Shown one piece after another: positions 34,957 to 46,373 of a stretch of 64,000 bases of DNA. Below the pieces are notes generated by a model. The model had not been told where the DNA came from. It was given only the letters and a program-made list of their open reading frames with translations, and did not search any database. Location of the stretch: positions 23,246-87,245 of the forward strand of contig WSYH01002425.1 of the NCBI GenBank assembly GCA_036426205.1, given 5' to 3'. The stretch is from Ascaphus truei (taxonomy: Eukaryota; Chordata; Amphibia; Anura; Ascaphidae). Position 1 is the first letter of the stretch, and each line of letters starts with the position of its first letter. Made by a program: the position numbers and the translations under genes.

Positions 34957-36780
34957 TGGGGATCTACTCAATTCCCCCTGTTCCCCTTTTTAATCCCTCT
35001 TTTAAAGTTGGGCCTACTTTTCTATTGAAGATATAATTAATATCTGGAATTGCAATTTATAGATACCCTTTTAGGTAGAAAAGGGGAACATGTCCAAATC
35101 TATTATTCCCTTATTAGCCAAAGTGTTCTTGAAGCCTACTGTACATAACCGCAATGTCTAGTAAGGTGTTAGTTACCCATAGGCTGTAAGACTAGCCACA
35201 ACTGCTAAAGAATACAAGGTAATAACCTTGCAACCAAGCTACACCCTATGATCCCTCTTTTCCCAACTATACTCATTACCCCCCTTTATCATGCCCTTCA
35301 AGCATAGTAGCCACAACATGGCAAACAGACTTACAGACCACCAGTCTGGAAAAAAGCACACCATTCTGCATTGACAAGTGACTTCATAGAATTTCGAAGA
35401 TGGGCATAAAATGCTAGTTTTATGCATAGATAACAAATGCACTGAAAAGATGTTTGAGAATTTTCATTTACAGTTAACTTAATGAACAATGTTACTTGGC
35501 CAAAGTCAAATGTGCCACCAGAATGAACATTGTTTCCATACAGGATGTTCATTTTAAAACTTGGTGTTGGCTATTTTAATTAGATCGAATTCCTTTGAAT
35601 TATTTAAAGGGAGAAAGTTATAAATATATAAAGAAAAAGGTTTTATTTTGAACAATGTATTCCATTGTTTCATATTTCAGGCCCTGGTGTTCAATTTGTT
35701 CAGTATATAGCACAGAGGGAAATTTGGATACTAACAGGAGAAACAGAAAAAGCTTGCCTAATATCTGAAGCTGACCATTTTAATATATCGTATTTTAATT
35801 ACGTTTATTAATTTGATGTTAGTCAGAAAGGCTGATTAATGTATTAGAAGGGTGAACATTTTCTAAGGTTCCAATTAGTACTAGATAGACTTGTAATTAA
35901 ATTCCAGTATTAATTTGTTCCTGTCTATTTCTACCACATCACTTTTAATCAAAGTAATGTACATGACAAATACCAACTTTCTATTTAAATACAAGGCATT
36001 GGAGTTAAAAAAAAGTGACCATTTCACCAAATGAAGCATTTGAAATTAAGAGTAACATTTTCATGAAATTAGACATCTAGGGATGTTTGGAGAAAATGCC
36101 TTACACCTGTGTGGGGTGTTTTTTTATTTTTTTTTACCATGCGGAAACATGTTATAAGGTGGGCTATAGTCAACTAATCATATATGTCCTTACATGTAAA
36201 GAGAAAATCAAGCAACATAAATACAAAATGAATGCAATATAGAAAAGACCGTATTTATAAGTGATCTTCAACTTGGGAGGTATTATGTAAAACTTTTGGT
36301 TGCTGGAAAAAAATCTTGCTGATGTAAACATCTCTGTAAGGATTAGAACAAGTTATTGGCAAAAGTGTCAAAGTGAGTTATTAGATTTTTTTTCTTTGCA
36401 CCCAAGAGCAGAATCATTTATGTAAAGTGTTTCATTTCAGGTTAATTACATGAAAGAGGTGATCTGTTCCTGGTTTTAATTAATTCCTCCTGTCAAGGAG
36501 ATGGGGAGGAAAATACTATTAAAACAAATATATATTGCAATACAGTCCTAAAACTACAGTCTTGTTTTATTAAACACGGTAAACATGTTTTTCTTAAAAG
36601 AATAGAAGGGCTACAAATCTGAAAATGCTAAAAGAAAGAAATGAACAAGCTATCAAACAGGAAGGGTCTAATTAGGTACCCTGTAAAGATTGTAAATATG
36701 GTTTATACATTTAGCAGGGCACCTCCTGGCTACTGCAGACGAGACTACGACTATTCTAAAGCTTGCCAAACTAGCCCTGT
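34957..36780. other. AT-rich intergenic DNA
   Basis: No gene, RNA or repeat terminus recognised in about 1.8 kb. Low CpG, scattered poly-A/T runs. Confidence 0.55.
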
Positions 36781-36821
36781 TACATTCTGGGTATGTGCTA
36801 GGCTTGTTTAAGGCACGTTTA

Positions 36822-36955
36822 AGGCATTTCTGCATTGACTAATGACCCATATGATTAACACAGCAGGGGTCCCTGGCAGTCCCATTCAGTTTGAATGGGA
36901 CTGCTAGGGACCCCCGCTGTTAATTTGATGGGCCATTTATCAATGCAGAAATGCT
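36822..36955. mobile_element. Hairpin MITE, family C copy 2
   Basis: GCATTTCTGCATTGA pairs with TCAATGCAGAAATGC, and the inner GGGACTGCTAGGGACC/GGTCCCTGGCAGTCCC stem closes on CATTCAGTTTGAATG. TTTAAGGCA repeats flank it on both sides in the same orientation, unlike copies 1 and 3. Confidence 0.82.
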
Positions 36956-37059
36956 GGGGCTAGTTTAAGGCAAGTTTAAGGCATGTATTCGGAATGTACC
37001 TGGGTGTACCTGGGTCTTTTTGGCGATTGCCACTGGTTTGTGTTAGAATAGTCGCAGTC

Positions 37060-37485
37060 TCTGCTGTAAATCTACCCAAACCCTGGTGTTCACAGGTTTG
37101 CCAGTAGTTATCATGGGGTTTTCCCCCTTCATCCATGGTGCTGTGTTTGAGTGACAGCAGGGGGTGGCATATCCTGTTGTGGCTGGGCCAATGGTATGCC
37201 TGCCCTCTGGCTGTACTTAAGGGCAGGACCGCCCTAAAGTTAGTTAGTTGTTCCTTCCCCATGAGGAAGGCATGTCATGACTGGGAGCCTGAGATTGGGG
37301 CCTTCCCATGTGCTCTTTCCTCCTGGGAGGAGTAAAGTAACTATACCTCTGCCTCCGCTAGGGAGGTGGGGACGAGCTAGGACAGCTGCGGTTGCACTAG
37401 GCCTGTAGTGACGGTCCAGGGACTATCTCCGGTGATACCTGAGAGCTGATATATGAGACTGTGAGCCGGCAGGTGACTGCTTAGA
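37060..37485 (+). mobile_element. 5' LTR-like unit of LTR element 2
   Basis: CCCTGGTGTTCACAGGTTTG.. to ..TGTTGTGGCTGGGCCAA recurs in the same orientation at 42404-42520, bracketing the gag-like ORF. Has a TACTTAAGG promoter-like box (37213). Exact ends not resolved. Confidence 0.6.
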
Positions 37486-37489
37486 ACCT

Positions 37490-38235
37490 GTGAAATATTA
37501 GTGCATAAACTAGCGCTAGTGTCGCTATGTGAATATAGTATTAATTATAATATAACATAAAACATGAAGTCCTGTAAACACAAGTGCACAAAGATGCCCA
37601 AAATAGTCCCACTGGTGATCTCACAATCAGTAATAGTACTGTGAAAAAAACAGACCTTCTGTGGCGCTGTGGTACGAAGAAACGTGCACTCCTATGTGCA
37701 AAACATGCAATGTAAGTCACTACCGATGATATTCAATATTCAGAAGACTTTGCACCTCAAAGAAAAGGAGACAAAAACGTGGAAAACACTTCCATAGTGT
37801 GTTATCCAAATAACAATAAGCTGATGATAGCTGGCAGAAGCAAATTAATATTCCAAATGGAAAAATGGTGATCTGAATAAAAAATGTACAAATGTACATC
37901 ACAATATAACAAACATAAAAAGAGCGCTCCTTGCACTCAATATAAAACCTGCTCCGCTGATTGGGAAAAATTAGAATCCTACACACCACAGGTGACGAAG
38001 ACATAAGCCTTAGTGTGGAAATGTCACTTGCTTCGGTACACCGCTCTTAGTAGGTAGTATAATGTCCGTGTTCCAGGGATGCCTTGCCGCCTGGACTCGT
38101 CTGAAACCTCACCGCTCGGCTCCTCTGCTGATGTCACCACAAATTCTCCTACTACGGTGTCCGTGCTGTGCCACAACTCCTACTCATTTCAAAACTCTAA
38201 ATAGCGGGTTTCTTCATCGGGCATTGCTGCAAAGT
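37490..38235 (-). mobile_element. Probable PLE terminal-repeat insertion
   Basis: Separates the LTR from the gag leader. On the minus strand the right end reads CCCGATGAAGAAACCCGCTA, like a hammerhead core with stem II missing. Also rich in the promoter-like composition of other PLE terminal repeats here. No target duplication found. Confidence 0.35.
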
Positions 38236-38509
38236 TCTGCAAGGGTTTGGCGCAAAAGCCAGAACCCCACCCAAGCGATATGACTGGCTCAGCCAATAGC
38301 CAGAGTCACCCCCAGTCAATGCTGCCAAGTGCCCCTCCTTAAATCTCAGCCAGAGGGAGGGGGCAGTCCGACAGCCAATGCCTAAAGACTTTGAAGAATA
38401 AGGGAGGTACCGGATGCAGCGGACCGCACCCTCAGTTTTCAGAGCCTGGTGAGTGAAAGAGTCGGGCTACCCTTTACTCCTGTGCCTTTGTATTCAGCAA
38501 ACACTGAAT

Positions 38510-39587
38510 ATGTCCAGCAATATGGAATTATTCCACTATCATCTGCCAGGACGACTCCTGGTGGTAACTGTGGAAGGGAAGAGGTACCTGCTGCCTCTGC
38601 CTGAAGTGTGACTTTTCAGGTGGCGAACTCGCCTGGGGAGTTCAGTGTGCCTGATGTGGAGCACCGTTCCTGAGGCCTATGCTGACGTGGCCTACGGAAT
38701 TCACGGAGAAGGATGTGACTGACCCCAATACTTGGGTGGTTGACCCTGCTGCTATAAAGCAACAATGGAGGCTTTGGAGGGCTGTGCGCCCTAGCTGAGG
38801 CCAAAAGGATTCGAATATCACGATAACCACACATAACACTGAGACGGTACCAGACACGGTCCCCGCAGAGGAACCAGAGACGGTCGATGAATCGGAACCA
38901 GCCCAAGAGATGTTGGGTAAGGTGACTGCCCTGGGTGAGGAGGCACCATTGTTCTCAGAGGCGCATGAGCCGGGACTGGCATTTCAGTTTGCCGCTGATA
39001 ACTCGGAAATCATCCGGTGCCTTTCCCCTGCGGATGTGTCCCTACCTTCTTCCTGCACCAGCAGCCATCACTCTTCGGTGGTGTTCTGGCTGCTGATGAT
39101 TCTGCCAGCCGAGACTGGAGATGAGCCGAGTGACACCAGCAACTTTGCACAGCAGCGGAGTCCTGTACCGATGACTGCAACTATGAGACCCAAGAGGCGG
39201 ATGAGCCTACCCCTCGTAGAGGTGTCCCAAGGTATATCCAGGGATTCTTCAGTGCTGATGGAGGTGTCTTCTGGTGTCGATGTCCACGTGGCGGATATCA
39301 ATCAAGACAGAGTACCCACCTCTATGCAACGCCCAGATGTCGACATTCTCCCAGGGGAGGATCTGGTCAAGCTCTAGGATCCTGTACCAATTGCCGGAGA
39401 TGACATCCTGCAGACATCAACCACTGGGGCGGATGAGAAGCCATAGATCCCCTCTCCAGTGAGTACTGCTACTGTTCCTTCTGTTACTCCCTTACCGTTC
39501 ACTTGCTCTATGAGTGAACGCAGGGCTAGCCTGAAACTGTCCTGCAAAGATGACTCATCTCTGAGACGCAGGGATGTATCTACTCCC
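38510..39587 (+). pseudogene. LTR-element gag-like region, copy 2, N-terminal part
   Basis: An ATG at 38510 opens a short frame (MSSNMELFHYHLPGRLL.. ending ..LPLPEV). Acidic, Pro/Ser-rich frames continue to 39377 (155 codons at 38910-39377). Interrupted at 39587 by a PLE with a 13-bp target duplication. I do not recognise a known domain. Assignment to gag rests on position between LTR-like repeats and on the conserved C-terminal part. Confidence 0.45.
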
Positions 39588-39917
39588 AAAAACAAAAAAC
39601 AAAACTGTGCGCTACTACCTAACTACCTATTAAGTATATATATATAGAAATATACACAGTGCAGTGACTATACCCTCAAATAAGTGATGAAAAAATAAAT
39701 AAAAAATTGAACCACAAATCCCACAGTGAGATAGTTATGCATAAAATAATAAATGCCACATAACCGTGTTGGGGATAAGGGCGTCTGCAGCTGTAAACGC
39801 AGGGGTGGCTCAGCACCCCACACACACTAAGAGAATGGAAACAAAAGAAAACAGCGCACAACGCCAAATAGTGAAGTAAAATCAACATTATATTATCAGA
39901 TTTAAAAGGGGGTAATA

Positions 39918-40277
39918 CAGTACCGACACACTTTATTGAAGTGTGGTCGGTACCGCAAGCCGGGAAATCTCCCGGCTTGCTAGTGGCCGCCCCTCGGCGT
40001 GCCGCGCGTCATAGACGCGCGGTCACGCGTCATCGGGAGCGTGCGCCCCCTGCACGCATGTCCAGGGGCTCCCCGAGGGAGCCCTGGTGTCCCGCGATCG
40101 CGGGACAGCGGCAGGGGGTTCCGGGGGACCCGGCGGACCCGGCAGCGGTAGGGAGAGCGCCCCGATCGGAGGGCGCTCTTCCGCTGCTTCGGCGCGCGCC
40201 CGTCACTCTCGGGCGCGCGCCAGGCTACTGCTGCGGCAGAGAACGGGCAAATGCTCGAATAAACTCTGCCGCAGCAG
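39918..40277. mobile_element. GC-rich TA-flanked MITE, family B copy 2
   Basis: 360 bp, the same length as copy 1 with only a few substitutions. TA on both sides (39916-39917, 40278-40279). Near-identity implies recent spread. Confidence 0.9.
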
Positions 40278-40794
40278 TATATCTGCGTACATGAAAAAGA
40301 TTGGTAAAAGGCATGTAGTGTGTATCATACTGTTTACCACTCGGCAGCTGTTAGCTGTAGATTCAGGTGCTTGTTTCCCTCTGCTGATGCAGCTCGGTTG
40401 ATTCTGGGGCAGGACGTCAGTCTTTCACTCCCAAGGGGATTTCCCTTCATGCAGCCAGGTTCAGCAGCTGGTATTGGGGCTCGGTGAAATCGCTCCGGCT
40501 TCCTGGCCGATATGGAGCTGCTCCTATACCTCAGCAGGTATATTCTCTGCACAGAGGTAGGACCGCAGCTCACTGGGGTGCCCTCAGCGTGCCACGATGC
40601 CGCTCCGTCGCGGGACTCCGTGTAGTGACGTCACTGTCTCCACAGCAGTGGTGGATTCAATAGGGAAGTTTGAACAGTCTTACAAAGTCTCTCATAAGTG
40701 TCCAAAACAGCACACAGGATGAAATAAAAACAGGACAGGCCAGTGTATAGACAAAGGCCAATATAGGCAGATATAAGGCAATAGAATGTTACAT

Positions 40795-40831
40795 CCAACG
40801 CGTTTCGTAGAATTAACTACTTCTTCAGGGA
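40795..40831 (-). ncRNA. Hammerhead-like ribozyme motif, intact core
   Basis: Minus strand: CCCTGAAGA, stem II GTAG-TTAATT-CTAC, GAAA, CGCGTTGGA. Core boxes as in the 17966 motif, but stem II has a different paired sequence. Confidence 0.62.
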
Positions 40832-40847
40832 AGTATGTATCTACTCC

Positions 40848-42122
40848 TGCAGGTTGGGCATCGCACAAAGACTATGAGTCAAATTCCCTATCAAGGCCAA
40901 AGCCCATTGCTGCTCAGTCAATACTGAATATTACGTTAGTGTCGGGCCCCCGGGACGTACTTGTTTGGGACTTGGACACTTGCAAGAACCTTTTGTCCTC
41001 GACCAGTACTACTTGTCTTCGGGACATTTGCCCATTTTCTGCTCAGGGAAACCCTTTAGTCTGGAAGTCTGAGGGTGGGTTGCCGCCTGGGGAATCTGAT
41101 CAGGCTGCAAGAGAACATTACTCCAGAAAGAGGAGCTTGCTGGTCTCTAGGAATCGTATTCCCTCTTCAAACTGGAAGGACTGGTCTTATGGGAATACAA
41201 TGCTGACTGATAGTAATGTTGCTACAAATGATAATGTTTTTCCAGATTGTATTGTATTGTATTTGTATGTCTTTATTTATATAGCGCCATAAATATACAT
41301 AGCGCTTCACAGTAGTAATACATGTTGTAATCATATAAATAACAAATAATATAAATAACAGGTCATGGGAATAAGTGCTTCAGACATAAGAGTAACATTA
41401 AGGAAGAGGAGTCCCTGCTCCGAGGAGCTTACAATCTAATTGGTAGGAAGGAGAAGGTATAGAGATAGTAGGAGGGAATTCTAGTAATTGTGACTGCAGG
41501 GGGCCAAGCTTTTTTCCAGATGATAAAGTTATTAAGGAAGATGTAGACAATTGCAGTGTAAATAGTGGATTTATTAGAAACCGACAATATAGTTCACAAT
41601 TAGTGGGCAAAAGGGGTGTATAGTCCTGACAAGGCTGCTCAGGAAATGAGGAGAATGGAAGCGGATATAATAGCGGGACATGTACAGCCGTCCGGTAATG
41701 TATCAGCAAATTATGTCTCCTATTCAGGAACCATTATACTGGGTTCTACCAGGTAGAGCTGAAGATCCCTGGCTTACTAAAATTAGCCGCGCCTAGCGAC
41801 TTGTCTTACAGAAATACAGAATCTCGCATGGGTTTGAGTATCCATATGTTCTGGAGCTTATTTTGCGATAAATTGAGGCTAACCGGAACAATGGCTGATT
41901 GAAAAGGTGAAAGCTTATGTGCTAGAGCACAACTGCAGCACATTCCATAAAGTACATGAGAGGGTAGCCTATCTTGTCCAAGTCTGGAGAGTTGGTAGGT
42001 CAACCTACCTGGACAGAATAGAGTATATCTCTGAGAGAAATCCAAAGAGGGTATTCTCTGTCACAGTTACTGATGTGTCAGGAGCATTTGTGCGGAAGCC
42101 TGATCCTGAACATTATTATTGA
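40848..42122 (+). pseudogene. LTR-element gag-like region, copy 2, C-terminal part
   Basis: Open stretches 40848-41240 and 41907-42122 with broken frames between. Motifs shared with copy 1: EPLYWVLPG (about 41740), SHGFEYP (about 41826), VAYLVQVWRVGRSTY (about 41968), and the end RKPDPEHYY with stop at 42122. An L2 tail insertion (41248-41510) interrupts it with an 11-bp duplication. Only about 160 bp separate the stop from the 3' LTR-like repeat, so no pol gene is present downstream. Confidence 0.62.
41248..41510 (-). mobile_element. L2-like tail insertion with target duplication
   Basis: TTTTTCCAGAT at 41237-41247 and 41511-41521. The insert is only the LINE tail, from (CAATA)n to the start of the 3' UTR block. 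Confidence 0.92.
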
Positions 42123-42284
42123 AAGTAAGGTTCTCCCTGTTGTAGGAACATATGTGTCTATTACCGCCATAATACAAGTACAGTGTATATGGCGCATATA
42201 TGATCTGTGCTGGTTTCACTAAAAACTGTATATCATGCATATTAATGTGATATTATGTGAAATTTTATTTTTGTTGTTCAGGTT

Positions 42285-42522
42285 AAATCAAAGATGGTAC
42301 CCGAAAATTTAGAACCCCAAGCCGGGGCATTGGTATTTCCACCATGGGGAGAGTGAAGTTGGGTACCCCCGTGGCTTCTAAATCTACCCAATGGGCTGGC
42401 AGTAAACCCTGGTGTTCACAGGTTTGCCAGTAGATATCATGCAGATTTCCCCTTTCATCTTTGGTGCTGTGCTTTAGTGGCAGCAGGGGGTGGCTATCAT
42501 GTTGTGGCTGGGCCAACTTGTA
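42285..42522 (+). mobile_element. 3' LTR-like unit of LTR element 2, truncated
   Basis: Direct repeat of the 37070-37200 part of the 5' unit (CCCTGGTGTTCACAGGTTTG, GCAGCAGGGGGTGGC, TTGTGGCTGGGCCAA). Homology ends at about 42522. Confidence 0.62.
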
Positions 42523-44105
42523 TTTATTTATATTAGTACATGGATAAATGACAGGCTCTTTTTCTACTTACAGTATTTTGGCAAACCCTATTTCTCCTTA
42601 TTTGAAAAAGTGTTTCAGATAAACCCAGGAGGAACTACACCATGTAGGACATGGGTGACTCTTTTTAATATGACTAAGTTAAATATGATGGTCTGGAAAA
42701 ATAAACTCTGTTAAAATGGAGTTAATATTGCATACTGTAAAAAAACAAAGTATGATTACCACAATTTTAAGATGGTATACATGAAAATTGCTGTAATAAT
42801 TTACTGGGTGCGATAGTTTACCCAAAGTTTCCATGCAGGAATTAACGCGACCGTTAATAATGCATTCATTCTTACATCGTGATTTCCATACTAGAGCCTG
42901 TAACTCGGGAAGCAGGGGATACCCGGACCTGAAATTACTGCGATTCAGATCCGGAGACCCCCTGCTTCAATACTGTGTTATAAAAATTAAATAATTACCT
43001 GTTAGTGGTGCACTGGGAGAGTGATTTCTTCTGTCTGATTCTTACTGCGCATCTCTTACAGACAAGTGTGGCTTGGTAGGATTCACACAGTTGTAGTCCC
43101 AGTCAGATGCAGGGACCTGTACTGTGTTAATCCCGATTAGCCATTAGTCTCCTTACTGGCACTCCACGCACACAGAGGGGAGAGAAAAAAAGTTCCCATA
43201 ACTGATTTCGTGAGGGCAGCACAATCAACCATACAGCTGTATCTGTAGAAGCACTGTGTAATTAATGCATATATTTCTTCTTGGTTATTTTACAGGTTAA
43301 ACTGTATAAAAGACAGTCAGAAGAAGATGGTGTAAAAAGATTGTATTGTAACAAATTATATTATTTCCCAAAGTTTTTGTTATTTATCTTTAAGCTCTAA
43401 TTTAATGTAATAAATATGTAAAAAATAAATAAATACTTTTAAGTCATCTGAAATTATTTCCACATTTAAAACAATGTATGGGAATAATGGGTGGGTTACA
43501 TTTCATTTAGATTGAAGGCACACTAGCACATTTGCACCATCTATCTTTTTATCAAAAAACTCTTTTGCAACTGGGATTTACACTTGGTTTTGCACTGTCA
43601 TGAACACAATAAGTCTAGCTACATCTATCTTAAAGTATGGTGTCACTTGGAACTAATGTGACCTATCACATGGTACAGCAACCAATGGGATTGTCTTCAA
43701 TCCCTTTGGCTGTAATACCATGTGATATAGCCATGTGGTTTTAAGGATGTGACGTATGTCCCTTGGAGATAACATCACATCCTTTAAAGAAATGATACAG
43801 TGTCCAATCGGATTGAAACTGTACCATCTGACCCTAAAATGTGAAATCAAAGGACCAATATAAGGCCTGTTCCATCTCATTTTACCTCAATAAGACAACG
43901 AGAAAACATCCATTGGGGATTTAACATGGTACACTTTGGATTGACAGATGAAGAAAGAACATTAAAGAAAAGATCAAAATAATTACAGATGAAGATAGAA
44001 GACGGTGATACTGTAGAAGATAAAAGAAAATATTTTTTTTTACCTGATGCTGGTCTTCAAGGTGGATGGCGTTTGATTGCGGGTGATGATGTCGCAGTAT
44101 GTCAG
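42523..44105. other. AT-rich intergenic DNA with small hairpins
   Basis: Hairpins at 42909-42975 (GAAGCAGGGGATACCCGGA with TCCGGAGACCCCCTGCTTC) and 43665-43728. A short piece at 43110-43165 resembles half of hairpin family C (GTGTTAATCC..GCCATTAGTCT). No gene seen. Confidence 0.45.
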
Positions 44106-44299
44106 TAGGGAGGAGTGGCTCAGTGAGTAAAGACACTGACTAGCACTGGTTTAATTCCCAGTGTCAGCTCCTTGTAACCTTGGTCAAGTCACTTTATTTC
44201 CCTGTGCCTCAGGCACCATAAAATAGATTGTAAGCTTCACGGGGCAGGGACCTGTGCCTGCAAAATGTCTCTGTAAAGCGCTACATAAAACTAGCAGCG
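44106..44299 (+). mobile_element. tRNA-derived SINE, copy 2, left part
   Basis: GGAGTGGCTCAGTGAGTAAAG (A-box-like) and GGTTTAATTCCC (B-box-like), then ATTGTAAGCTTCACGG. Interrupted at ATAAAACTAGCAGCG by a PLE. The remainder is 46507-46550. Confidence 0.87.
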
Positions 44300-44907
44300 G
44301 CGCCTTTAAAGTCCAATAAATAAATACAAAAAATGTCCAAAACGTTACGTGAACAGTCCCAACAGTGTCCTCTGACGTTTGAGCAGTGGAGGGATAGATG
44401 AGCAGCTCTCACCGTGCAACAGTGCAATAAGTGGAGAGAAAACAAAACAAATTACGGTGCAGTATGCCAAACAATCTGTGCTGACATATGTCCAATAAAA
44501 TTACCAACAACACAAAACGGACATCACAGACAAAACAAACAAGACGAACACTAGCAAGGCAAATATGATACAAAGCTATTTAATAAACAACATATAATGA
44601 AGGGTTCCGGAGGGCATATAGAATTGCAGCAGGTCCAGATGGGGTAAAATTGAGACCCTACTCACAAGATAACAATCATAAGCAGGCAATGGAGGTATTT
44701 GCTGTATTGGTAGTCCACTGTGGTAGCAACCGAAGAGCCTTCCTGTGAGTCCCCTCGTGTTTAGGGTGGAGGATGCGTCACTAGGAGGCGGGACTTCCGG
44801 GCGAGTGTTCCGTCACAACAAGGCGGGACTTCCTGGACGGTGCTCCTTCTCTCTCCTTCCCTCTCAAACCTGATCGGCTGCTAATCTATGTTCCTCTTAG
44901 CCAAAAC

Positions 44908-44967
44908 AGCTCTAAATGATAAGATAACGTGCGAACGCGTTGGAAGTTATCTTTATCATTTTAGAGG
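44908..44967. repeat. Hairpin with AACGCGTT loop
   Basis: CTCTAAATGATAAGATAAC pairs with GTTATCTTTATCATTTTAGAG around GTGCGAACGCGTTGGAA. The loop holds the CGAACGCGTTGG part of the hammerhead-like motif. Confidence 0.65.
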
Positions 44968-44989
44968 CTGCTTTGCTACGAGTACATAT

Positions 44990-45560
44990 ATTAAAAAGGA
45001 GAAGTGAGAACCCAATGTAGAAAGGAGGAACGAGGAACAAAAGGCTCTGCAGAAATAGGAGGGATACAGAAAACAAGGGAAAATCAAAAAGAGTTGAGAA
45101 CGCAGGTTAAACCACGGGGAAGGGGGGATGAGGGAGAGCACAATTAAAGGAAAAAAGTGAAACAGGGGGAGGAGATATGTGAAAAAGAGAAGTGTCGGAG
45201 GCAGCACGTAAAGCGTGGAGCGAGGAAGTGAGGAAGGGAATGAGATTTAAAGAGACTCGACAGGTAGACGTGGTGGGGGGGATACGGGAAAAGGGCAAGG
45301 GGTGCAAAGGCGGGTAGGGGGGCCACCATAAATGTGAAGATTCTCGAGTAAAGGGAGGAGGACAAGTGGGGCGAGTGAAACTAAGACAGGTAAGAGAGTT
45401 TCTGACAATAACAAGCGGATATGGGGGTGTGCGGGGAAGAATGTAAAGATTGGTAATATGGAGTGAGCAGATAAGAAGAGGTAATAAAAGAGAGGTAGGA
45501 AATATAGGCTAGAAGATGGTAAAGAGAACGAGGGAAAGGCTGGAAGAAAAAAAGGGAAGC
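44990..45560. repeat. Purine-rich strand-asymmetric tract
   Basis: About 570 bp in which the plus strand is overwhelmingly A/G (runs such as GGGGAAGGGGGGATGAGGG). Overlapping minus-strand frames are compositional. Confidence 0.8.
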
Positions 45561-45998
45561 AATATTTCTGGCAAATCACCTTCCATTGCCTGCTTATGAT
45601 TTGTTTTCGTTTGTGAGTAGGGTCGTCATTTTTAACCCCATCTGGACCTCTGCAATTCCTATATGCCCTCCGTAAACCCTCTCTTATTGTGTTTCTTAAA
45701 TAGCTTTGTTCATCATTGCCTTGCTAGTGTTCGTCTTGTTTGTTTTGTCTGTGATGTCCGTTTTGTGTTGTTGATAATTTTATTGGACATATGTCAGCAC
45801 AGATTGTTTGGCATACTGCACCATAATTTGTTTTGTTTTTCTCCACATATTGCACTGTTGTACGGTGAGAGCTGCTCATCTATCCCTCCACTGCTCATAC
45901 GTCAGAGGACACTGTTGGGACTGTTCACGTAACGTTTAGGACATTTTTTGTATTTATTTATTGGACTTTAAAGGCGCCGGTAATCTTTCTTTTTTCTA

Positions 45999-46373
45999 CT
46001 GCACCGACACACTTTATTCGAGCAAATACCCAGTATGTACCTGGCAGATACCTGGAATGCGCCGCTCCTCACCTCTGACAAGCCCCGTTGCGTTTGCCTT
46101 CCCAGCCTGGGTTCATGTTAAATGATAATGATTAGGATTTAATAGGCTGCAATGCTTCGCGTGTCTACCAGATGGCATAAATTCATGAATTGTAATGCAG
46201 TATATATATATATATACTGTGCAGTATTGCAGCCAGCGGGAATAAAATGCTTCAATCCCTGCCTGGAAAATAACCCAATGCACTCGGGCAGAAAACAGTC
46301 ACAAACCTCAATACACCCGGGTATACCCGAATTCGTGGGACTAGCCGATCTCGAATAAAGTGTGTCGCCAGTG
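45999..46373. mobile_element. TA-flanked MITE, family A copy 3
   Basis: 375 bp. TA|CTGCACCGACACAC.. to ..GTGTCGCCAGTG|TA. Lacks the short GCCTGGCTGACGGGCGGCTG segment present in copy 1. Confidence 0.92.

Larger units (their letters stand above)
39588..40834 (-). mobile_element. Short non-coding PLE with exact target duplication
   Basis: ATGTATCTACTCC occurs at 39575-39587 and 40835-40847. On the minus strand the element starts TTCCCTGAAGAAG, a hammerhead-like motif at its very 5' edge, and ends ..AGCGCACAGTTTTG plus a T-rich run, matching the PLE-type terminus also seen at 61215. MITE B copy 2 sits inside (39918-40277). No RT. Confidence 0.82.

Noticed and set aside
45107..45579. Several Phe/Pro/Ser-rich minus-strand ORFs
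   Set aside because: All derive from the purine-rich strand. No start context or conserved domain.
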